Shown here: piece by piece, positions 1-4,600 of the stretch
Layout: every line of letters starts with the position of its first letter
Numbering within the stretch: position 1 is the first letter of the stretch
Origin: Actinomycetota bacterium
GTDB lineage: Bacteria; Actinomycetota; Actinomycetes; Nanopelagicales; Nanopelagicaceae
Direction of reading: 5' to 3'
DNA length: 5,037 nucleotides
Assembly: GCA_947494085.1 (NCBI GenBank)
Contig: CANLTP010000079.1
Span: forward strand, 1 to 5,037
Made by a program: the position numbers and the translations under genes
Notes under the pieces: model-generated
Told to the model about the DNA's origin: nothing
Databases searched by the model: none
The model's input: only the letters and a program-made list of their open reading frames with translations

Positions 1-73
1 CTTTATTAAGGTCTAAACCAGTCATCTCGCAATCGACCCAAATCAGGTTCGGGGAATCGTTTTTTGAACTCAC
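1..73 (-). CDS. orn: Oligoribonuclease (Orn), N-terminal 24 codons, partial
   Basis: Orn is a cytoplasmic 3'-5' exoribonuclease of the DEDDh family that degrades 2-5 nt RNAs and, in many bacteria, pGpG from c-di-GMP turnover. Reading the minus strand from a GTG at 73-71 gives MSSKNDSPNLIWVDCEMTGL followed by DLNK. The block IWVDCEMTGLD is the Orn Exo I signature, with the metal-binding acidic pair at Asp14 and Glu16. The remaining roughly 180 residues expected for the family lie beyond the left edge. I chose the GTG because only a short leader precedes the conserved block, as is usual in Orn, and because a TANNNT -10 element (TAGGCT) ends 6 nt upstream, which suits a leaderless message; no Shine-Dalgarno sequence is visible. 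The gene is divergent from pstC. The family call rests on one short but very characteristic motif. Confidence 0.85.
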   Translation of the reverse strand, partial: MSSKNDSPNLIWVDCEMTGLDLNK

Positions 74-79
74 CGGGGG

Positions 80-85
80 AGCCTA
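80..85 (-). promoter_or_regulatory. Candidate -10 element for orn (leaderless start)
   Basis: Read on the minus strand this is TAGGCT, a match to the actinobacterial -10 pattern TANNNT. It is followed by 6 nt (CCCCCG) and then the orn GTG, so transcription would begin at or next to the start codon. No convincing -35 hexamer is seen at 16-18 bp spacing. The position is seen directly; promoter function is inferred. Confidence 0.5.
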
Positions 86-109
86 ATCGAGATAGCGCTT
101 GGGTCGTAA

Positions 110-153
110 TTTCACCATTCGTTCACCTTGGGTTCACCTTGGTTCCACATTGA
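110..153 (+). promoter_or_regulatory. Pho box: four 11-bp direct repeat units upstream of pstC
   Basis: Four consecutive 11-bp units start at 110, 121, 132 and 143. The units at 121-131 and 132-142 are identical (GTTCACCTTGG); the outer two are degenerate (TTTCACCATTC and TTCCACATTGA). The 11-bp phasing and the GTTCACC core match the PhoP-binding direct repeats described in Streptomyces. The last unit covers the place where a -35 element would sit relative to the candidate -10 at 170-175, as expected for an activator-dependent promoter. The block also contains the TTG at 128 that a longest-frame prediction would use as the pstC start, which argues against that start. The left end lies close to the orn promoter, so an effect on orn is possible but not shown. 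Confidence 0.8.
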
Positions 154-169
154 AAAACCCGCTTGGCAC

Positions 170-175
170 AACAAT
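170..175 (+). promoter_or_regulatory. Weak candidate -10 element for pstC
   Basis: AACAAT lies exactly at -12 to -7 if transcription starts on the GTG at 182. It matches TANNNT only at the second and last positions, which would suit a promoter that needs PhoP. There is no Shine-Dalgarno sequence before 182, so a leaderless message is the simplest reading. The hexamer is weak and could be chance. Confidence 0.3.
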
Positions 176-181
176 CTCTCC

Positions 182-1198
182 GTGAGCACAACTGCGCCTG
201 GGGCTAAATCGGCAACTTCATCGATCTCGACTCCTGCTAAGCGCGAAATTACAACCAAGCCAAGATTTTCGGACAAAGTATTTCGCGGGGTTGCAACTGG
301 CGGCGGACTTTCATCGCTCGTAATTTTAGGTTTGATTTTAGTTTTTCTTGCTTATCAAGGTTATCAAGTACTTCGACTTGAAGGACTTGGCTTCATCACT
401 GAAAGCAACTGGGATGTAATTCAGGATAATGAAGGCAATACAGATTTATCTGTGTCAAACTTTGGAATTGCTGCAATGCTTATCGGAACCTTGTTGTGCG
501 CGGCAATTGCAGTGGTAATTGCAGTTCCAATCTCGGTTTTATGTGCTCTCTATTTATCTTTTTATGCACCGGAATTTTTAAAACGCATCATGGTTGCAAT
601 TATCGACTTGATGGCTGCTTTTCCTTCAATACTTTTTGGTATGTGGGGTTTCTTTATCCTCATGCCGCATGTTGAGTATTGGGGAATGCTCGTTCACAAA
701 TATTTGGGCTGGATCCCAATTTTTAAAATGGATATACCTGAATATACTCGTTCACCATTTGTTGCAGGTTTTGTTCTCGCAATAATGATTATTCCAATTG
801 TGATTTCAGTATCACGAGAGATTTTTTCTCAGACTCCACTTGATCGTATCCAAGCCGCGTATGCACTTGGGGCAACTCGATGGGCAATGATTAAAGCTGT
901 AGTAATTCCTTATGGTCGCGGTGGAGTTGTAGGTGGCGCAATGCTTGGGCTTGGGCGCGCAATGGGCGAAACTGTCGCGGTTTACCTGGTTCTTAATATT
1001 GTTTATCAGATTAACTGGCAGGTCTTGATTGGTGCTGGAGGTAACGTTGCGTCATTGATTCTTCTCAAGTTTGGTGAAGCCGGTAAAACTGAAACCAGTG
1101 CCCTTATGGCAGCGGGCTTGGTGCTCTTCATGCTTACTCTTTTGGTTAATTCACTCGCTGATTTAATTGTAAATCGCACCGGAGGTAAAGGCCGATGA
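182..1198 (+). CDS. pstC: Phosphate ABC transporter permease PstC
   Basis: PstC is one of the two inner-membrane subunits of the PstSCAB phosphate importer. From GTG at 182 the product is 338 residues, with a polar N-terminus of about 40 residues and hydrophobic segments near 42-60, 95-125, 135-160, 192-212, 246-275 and 305-330, the six-helix pattern expected. The cytoplasmic EAA-type loop that contacts PstB is at about 224-243 (QAAYALGATRWAMIKAVVIP). It is followed by the PstC-typical GRAMGETVAV at 258-267, with conserved Arg and Glu. The same frame is open back to a TTG at 128, but that codon lies inside the Pho box, so GTG 182 is preferred; it has no Shine-Dalgarno sequence and may be leaderless. 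The stop overlaps the pstA start by 4 bp (ATGA). The family call is firm; the exact start is likely but unproven. Confidence 0.93.
   Translation: MSTTAPGAKSATSSISTPAKREITTKPRFSDKVFRGVATGGGLSSLVILGLILVFLAYQGYQVLRLEGLGFITESNWDVIQDNEGNTDLSVSNFGIAAMLIGTLLCAAIAVVIAVPISVLCALYLSFYAPEFLKRIMVAIIDLMAAFPSILFGMWGFFILMPHVEYWGMLVHKYLGWIPIFKMDIPEYTRSPFVAGFVLAIMIIPIVISVSREIFSQTPLDRIQAAYALGATRWAMIKAVVIPYGRGGVVGGAMLGLGRAMGETVAVYLVLNIVYQINWQVLIGAGGNVASLILLKFGEAGKTETSALMAAGLVLFMLTLLVNSLADLIVNRTGGKGR
1181..1185 (+). promoter_or_regulatory. Shine-Dalgarno sequence for pstA
   Basis: GGAGG lies within the last codons of pstC, 9 nt before the ATG at 1195. It fixes the pstA start at the ATGA overlap and fits translational coupling of pstC and pstA. 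It contrasts with pstC, which has no such site. Confidence 0.75.
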
Positions 1199-2241
1199 GT
1201 ACTTTAACCGTTAAACCAAGTCGACCTTGGAAGCGAACTCCAAAACAAGTAGCGCTAAATGTTTTGGTTTTGTTGGCTTCATCTGCAATCAGTTTTGTAG
1301 TTGTTTTAGCGACAGAGATGAAAGGCAAGCTGGCATACCTTGCAATCTTCTTCATCTCAGTTATTGTTATTAATTTTGTAGAAAATTACTTTTATCGTGG
1401 TATCGCAGCAGCAAAAGATTCAGTTTCATCTTCGGTCGCCGCCGCTGGCCTAGTTATTGCAGTTGTCCCAATCTTTAGCATTCTTTACACAGTTTTTGAT
1501 TATGGTCGTGCCGGTCTTAACTTCAATATGTTTGCGAAGGACATGACAGCAAACGGTCCGAATGATCCATTGGGTCAGGGTGGTTTGCTCCATGCGCTCA
1601 TCGGAACCTTTATTATGGTGGGAATTGCGCTTTTGATCAGCCTTCCAATTGGAATTCTTACAGCAATTTATCTGACCGAAATCAAAGGAATTTACTCCCG
1701 ACCAATTAGATTCTTGGTTCAGGCAATGTCGGGTGTGCCTTCAATTGTTGCCGGACTGTTTATCCTCTCCGCGATTGTCTTTCCGATCACCCAAACTCCT
1801 TCAGGCCTTATGGGAGGCCTTGCACTTTCAATTTTGATGATCCCGACAATTGCAAGAACATCAGAAGAAGTATTGCTTCTAATTCCTGATGATCTTCGAG
1901 AAGCTGGTGTTGCACTTGGCGGAACTCAGTGGCGAACTGTCTCTTTGATAGTTGTTCCTGCCGCAAAAAGCGGATTAGTTACAGCAATCATTCTCGGTAT
2001 CGCTCGAGTTGCAGGAGAAACCGCACCTTTGATCTTGGTTACTGGTGGTGGGGACTCAATAAATGCGAATCCATTTGAATCACCTATGGGATCACTGCCG
2101 TTCTATATCTGGAAAGGCTTTATCTTCGGGACTACAGAATCTATTGCAAGAGCTTGGGCTGGTATTTTTGTTCTTCTAGTTATTATTTTTATCTTGTTTA
2201 TCGCAGCGCGAATGTTAAGTGGAAGTAGGTCAAAGAAGTGA
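1195..2241 (+). CDS. pstA: Phosphate ABC transporter permease PstA
   Basis: PstA pairs with PstC to form the phosphate channel in the cytoplasmic membrane. The 348-residue product carries the permease coupling loop at about 224-256 ([20 protein letters not shown] and onward through [12 protein letters not shown]) and the PstA-typical [13 protein letters not shown] at 268-280. Hydrophobic segments are visible near 20-40, 46-64, 80-101, 132-160, 172-198, 205-222, 255-283 and 322-340. The first two lie before the point where classic PstA proteins of about 280-300 residues begin, so this protein appears to have two extra N-terminal membrane helices; I recall similar extensions in some actinobacterial PstA proteins. 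The ATG overlaps the pstC stop, with GGAGG 9 nt upstream, and the TGA overlaps the pstB GTG. Function is firm; the topology is read by eye. Confidence 0.94.
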   Translation: MSTLTVKPSRPWKRTPKQVALNVLVLLASSAISFVVVLATEMKGKLAYLAIFFISVIVINFVENYFYRGIAAAKDSVSSSVAAAGLVIAVVPIFSILYTVFDYGRAGLNFNMFAKDMTANGPNDPLGQGGLLHALIGTFIMVGIALLISLPIGILTAIYLTEIKGIYSRPIRFLVQAMSGVPSIVAGLFILSAIVFPITQTPSGLMGGLALSILMIPTIARTSEEVLLLIPDDLREAGVALGGTQWRTVSLIVVPAAKSGLVTAIILGIARVAGETAPLILVTGGGDSINANPFESPMGSLPFYIWKGFIFGTTESIARAWAGIFVLLVIIFILFIAARMLSGSRSKK

Positions 2242-3122
2242 TAAATCCAAACGAGGACGGAAACGAAAATATGGAAACCAAAGCAACCACACCCTCATCT
2301 CTTTCAGATGTCGCAAATTCTGCGAAAGCCCGTAAGCAGCCAGGTTCTGGCGTGCTTGGTGTTGGGCTAGAGGCCCGCGGTGTTCATGCTTGGTTTGGTG
2401 ACAAGCTGGTTCTTCGCGATATTTCGCTAGATTTCTGGTCCGGAACAGTGACCGCACTAATCGGCCCATCAGGTTGTGGAAAATCAACTTTCATTCGCAC
2501 ACTAAATCGCATGCACGAATTCATTCCAAGCGCTGCAATGGCTGGCGAAGTTCTGTTAAATGGTCAGGACATTTATGAGCCAGGAATTGACGTTACAAAG
2601 ATTCGCTTAAAGGTCGGAATGGTTTTCCAGAAGCCAAATCCATTCCCATCAATGACTATTGCAGATAACGTGTTAGCGGGATTAAAACTGGCTCAGTTGA
2701 AGCATGAGAATAAGAATGACTTGCTTGAAGAGTGCTTAAATCGTGCTGGCCTTTGGAGTGAAGTTAAAGATCGCCTAAATGCATATGGTGGTTCACTTTC
2801 TGGTGGACAACAACAGCGCCTCTGTATTGCTCGTTCACTTGCAGTCCGGCCTGAAGTTCTGTTGATGGATGAGCCATGCTCTGCACTAGATCCAGGATCA
2901 ACTTTAAAAATTGAAGAGACTATCCAGCAGCTCTCATCAACCATGACAATAATTATTGTTACTCACAATATGCAACAAGCAGCACGTGTATCTGATTACA
3001 CCGGCTTCTTCCTTTCAGATGGTGGCCCAGGAGAACTTGTTGAGGTTGGTCCAACTAGCGAGATCTTCTCTCGACCAAAAGATGTTCGAACCGAGAACTA
3101 CGTAACAGGTCGTTTCGGCTAA
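2238..3122 (+). CDS. pstB: Phosphate ABC transporter ATP-binding protein PstB
   Basis: PstB is the cytoplasmic ATPase that powers PstCA. All nucleotide-binding motifs are present in the 294-residue product: Walker [10 protein letters not shown] at 76-84, Q-loop Gln131 in the PstB-typical VFQKPNPFP, signature LSGGQQQR at 167-174, Walker B LLMDEP at 188-193, D-loop SALD at 195-198 and switch His223 in [10 protein letters not shown]. The phrase [10 protein letters not shown] after Walker A is also typical of PstB. The ATP-binding fold begins near residue 44, leaving an N-terminal polar extension of about 35 residues relative to usual PstB. The start used is GTG at 2238, overlapping the pstA TGA (GTGA), with AGTAGG 8 nt upstream. 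An in-frame ATG at 2271, with a purine-rich stretch before it, would shorten the protein to 283 residues and is a real alternative. No terminator is visible after the stop. Confidence 0.95.
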   Translation: MINPNEDGNENMETKATTPSSLSDVANSAKARKQPGSGVLGVGLEARGVHAWFGDKLVLRDISLDFWSGTVTALIGPSGCGKSTFIRTLNRMHEFIPSAAMAGEVLLNGQDIYEPGIDVTKIRLKVGMVFQKPNPFPSMTIADNVLAGLKLAQLKHENKNDLLEECLNRAGLWSEVKDRLNAYGGSLSGGQQQRLCIARSLAVRPEVLLMDEPCSALDPGSTLKIEETIQQLSSTMTIIIVTHNMQQAARVSDYTGFFLSDGGPGELVEVGPTSEIFSRPKDVRTENYVTGRFG

Positions 3123-3136
3123 CACTGCCTAAAACC

Positions 3137-3180
3137 GGTTAAAACTGGTTAACCAACTGTTCACCATTTGGTTGGCTGGC
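3137..3180 (+). promoter_or_regulatory. Second, degenerate Pho-box-like repeat upstream of pstS
   Basis: An 11-bp phase is visible as GTTAACCAACT (3148-3158), GTTCACCATTT (3159-3169) and GGTTGGCTGGC (3170-3180), with a poorer unit at 3137-3147 (GGTTAAAACTG). The middle unit keeps the exact GTTCACC core found in the pstC Pho box. Just upstream, 3131-3140 and 3141-3150 form a 10-bp imperfect tandem (AAAACCGGTT, AAAACTGGTT). This gives pstS its own likely phosphate-responsive promoter 3' of pstCAB. It is less regular than the first Pho box. Confidence 0.55.
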
Positions 3181-3197
3181 GTTTGGAATTAAACCCC

Positions 3198-3224
3198 TAT
3201 TGCTTAACCCGGTTTCAATAGTTT
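3198..3224 (+). promoter_or_regulatory. Candidate -10 region for pstS
   Basis: Two hexamers compete. TATTGC at 3198-3203 lies 17 bp after the last Pho-like unit, close to the 16 bp gap seen at pstC, but it lacks the final T. TAGTTT at 3219-3224 fits TANNNT and would give a leader of about 37 nt, but it is farther from the Pho box. No good -35 accompanies either one. Unlike pstC, pstS has a clear ribosome binding site, so a leadered message is expected. Confidence 0.3.
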
Positions 3225-3257
3225 TGGTCTTAGACAAAACGTCTACTCAGTCCGAAC

Positions 3258-3263
3258 AAGGGG
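3258..3263 (+). promoter_or_regulatory. Shine-Dalgarno sequence for pstS
   Basis: AAGGGG precedes the ATG at 3268 with a short 4-nt gap of A residues. It supports this ATG, which is directly followed by a normal signal peptide, and it indicates that pstS is translated from a leadered transcript. Confidence 0.65.
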
Positions 3264-3267
3264 AAAA

Positions 3268-4413
3268 ATGAAACTTTCTAAATCAATCAAGGTCATTGGC
3301 GCGGCACTTGCTGTAGCCGTCCTTGCATCTCCATCTGCTTTTGCAGCTGTCGCACTTACTGGAGCAGGTGCAACATTCCCTGGTCCACTAATCGAAGCTT
3401 GTAAGGTCCAATACAACAAAGACACTGGCAACACATTCACTTACGGTCTTGGTGGATCAAGCGCAGGTCGCACAGCTTCAGACAAGCAGACTGCATTAGT
3501 TAACTTTTCAGATACACCACACACAGCTGCTCGTGAAGGCGTTATTCACGCACCTGTAATCGCTGGTCCAATCGCAGTCATTTACAACATCGGAAATAAC
3601 AAGCCACTTTATCTTTCACCAACGACTGTTGCTGAAATCTTCGGTGGAACAATCACTAAGTGGAATGATCCAAAGATTGTTGCTGAAAACAACCGTACAA
3701 TCAAGGAAACCATTTTCAAGACAGACGGTAAAGGCGTAACAGTTAAAGACAAGGCTGGAAAGCCAGTAGTTCTACGTGAAGTTGATCGCAAGATTCGCTA
3801 CACCCTTCCAAATAAGCCAATCAAAGTTATCTACCGCTCTGATGGATCAGGAACAACAGGAAACTTCACTGCCGCCCTGCGCGCTCTAGCACCTGATGTT
3901 TGGACCAAGGAAGGTAACAACGCATTCACAACTTCATTCCCAGGCAACATCAACGCAGTTGGAAATCTTGGCCGCATTGTTGGACAAAGAGAATCTTCTG
4001 GCGTAGTTGCACTTGCAGCGAAGACTCAATACTCAATTACATATGCTGAATCAAGCTTCGCGAAGTCAGCTGGACTTGCTGTTGCAAACATTCAGAATCC
4101 ATCAGGAAACTACCAAGCTCCAAACTCAGCTGGCGTATCTGCCTTCCTTGGTGCTGCAACTATCTCTGACAAGGGTTATGTAACTTATGACTACAAGACA
4201 AAAGATGCTGGTGCCTATGTATTTGGTTCAATCTCTTATGCCTTGTTTGACACAAAGCAAAAAGATGCTGAAACAGCAAAGGCTGTTAAAGAACTTCTTA
4301 CCTACTTCCTAGATCCAAAGTGTCCAAATTCAGCCCCTGCACTTGAATACACATCGATCACAGGTAAGTTCCGTGATGCGAACCTTGCTCTGATTGCAAA
4401 GATCACATCATAA
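3268..4413 (+). CDS. pstS: Phosphate-binding protein PstS, exported
   Basis: PstS captures phosphate outside the membrane and delivers it to PstCA. The 381-residue product begins with a Sec signal peptide: Lys-rich start, hydrophobic core at about 8-20, and an AFA site giving predicted cleavage after residue 26. Ligand-site blocks follow in family order: GAGATFP at 32-38, GLGGSSAGR at 60-68, NFSDTP at 79-84 and RSDGSGTT at 190-197, the last holding the Arg and Ser-Gly-Thr phosphate contacts. EIFGGTITKWNDP at 123-135 is also typical. There is no lipobox cysteine, unlike most PstS of Gram-positive bacteria. The stretch from Trp132 to Arg190 is some 30 residues longer than in E. coli PstS and is rich in lysine. 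The only cysteines are Cys45 and Cys352. It is preceded by its own Pho-like repeat and Shine-Dalgarno sequence and is followed by a strong terminator. Confidence 0.95.
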   Translation: MKLSKSIKVIGAALAVAVLASPSAFAAVALTGAGATFPGPLIEACKVQYNKDTGNTFTYGLGGSSAGRTASDKQTALVNFSDTPHTAAREGVIHAPVIAGPIAVIYNIGNNKPLYLSPTTVAEIFGGTITKWNDPKIVAENNRTIKETIFKTDGKGVTVKDKAGKPVVLREVDRKIRYTLPNKPIKVIYRSDGSGTTGNFTAALRALAPDVWTKEGNNAFTTSFPGNINAVGNLGRIVGQRESSGVVALAAKTQYSITYAESSFAKSAGLAVANIQNPSGNYQAPNSAGVSAFLGAATISDKGYVTYDYKTKDAGAYVFGSISYALFDTKQKDAETAKAVKELLTYFLDPKCPNSAPALEYTSITGKFRDANLALIAKITS

Positions 4414-4426
4414 ATAGTTAAAAATT

Positions 4427-4459
4427 AAAGCCCCGGGTGAATTCACTCGGGGCTTTTTT
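4427..4459. terminator. Bidirectional intrinsic terminator between pstS and tRNA-Arg
   Basis: A near-perfect palindrome has arms 4427-4441 and 4442-4456, with a single G-T wobble and a GAATTC centre. It includes a GC-rich AAAGCCCCG/CGGGGCTTT core and is followed by a T run at 4454-4459, starting 14 nt after the pstS stop. On the minus strand the same hairpin is followed by TTTAATTTTT and lies 13 nt beyond the tRNA CCA end, so it can stop both converging transcripts. Confidence 0.9.
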
Positions 4460-4469
4460 AATTAGCTCG

Positions 4470-4546
4470 TGGCGCGCCTGGCAGGAATCGAACCTGCGGC
4501 CTACCGCTTAGAAGGCGGTTGCTCTATCCGACTGAGCTACAGGCGC
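4470..4546 (-). tRNA. tRNA-Arg, anticodon UCU
   Basis: The minus strand folds as a complete 74-nt cloverleaf plus an encoded CCA (4472-4470). The acceptor stem is GCGCCTG/CAGGCGC with discriminator G. The D arm is GCTC/GAGC. The anticodon stem is ACCGC/GCGGT around loop CTTCTAA. The variable loop has 5 nt and the T arm is GCAGG-TTCGATT-CCTGC. The anticodon TCT (plus-strand positions 4510-4512) reads AGA and AGG arginine codons. All stems pair without mismatch. The gene converges on pstS and diverges from ettA. Confidence 0.97.
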
Positions 4547-4567
4547 ATTTGTTGAATTTCATGTGCG

Positions 4568-4573
4568 AGTCTA
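4568..4573 (-). promoter_or_regulatory. Candidate -10 element for tRNA-Arg
   Basis: On the minus strand this reads TAGACT, which fits TANNNT. It predicts a start near 4561 and a 5' leader of about 15 nt before the mature tRNA end at 4546, which RNase P would remove. No clear -35 is seen at 17 bp. Confidence 0.45.
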
Positions 4574-4587
4574 CCGATTTGAACCGA

Positions 4588-4593
4588 TAAGGT
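4588..4593 (+). promoter_or_regulatory. Candidate -10 element for ettA (possible leaderless start)
   Basis: TAAGGT fits TANNNT and ends 7 nt before the ATG at 4601, which would place the transcript start at or one base before the start codon. The enclosed AAGG (4589-4592) could instead be a weak Shine-Dalgarno sequence 8 nt before the ATG. The two readings exclude each other in practice, because a ribosome binding site must be transcribed. Confidence 0.45.
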
Positions 4594-4600
4594 TTCGCAC

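Noticed and set aside
68..78. ACTCACCGGGG as an additional Pho unit
   Set aside because: It matches the unit at about 7 of 11 positions but is out of the 11-bp phase of the main box and lies within the orn start region.
107..112. TAATTT as a pstC -10 element
   Set aside because: It fits TANNNT but lies upstream of the Pho box, so transcription would start inside the activator site; the position after the box is more sensible.
2230..2487. Minus-strand open frame of 85 codons across the pstA/pstB junction
   Set aside because: It is antisense to well-supported genes, has no ribosome binding site or family motif, and is typical of a shadow frame.
3151..3173. AACCAA ... TTGGTT hairpin after pstB as a possible intrinsic terminator
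   Set aside because: The stem is only 6 bp with an 11-nt loop and no T run follows. It overlaps the Pho-like repeat and is better explained by that.
4538..4562. Minus-strand ATG at 4562-4560 just after TAGACT as a leaderless small ORF
   Set aside because: It runs straight into the tRNA-Arg gene and stops within it; the transcript is explained as the tRNA precursor leader.
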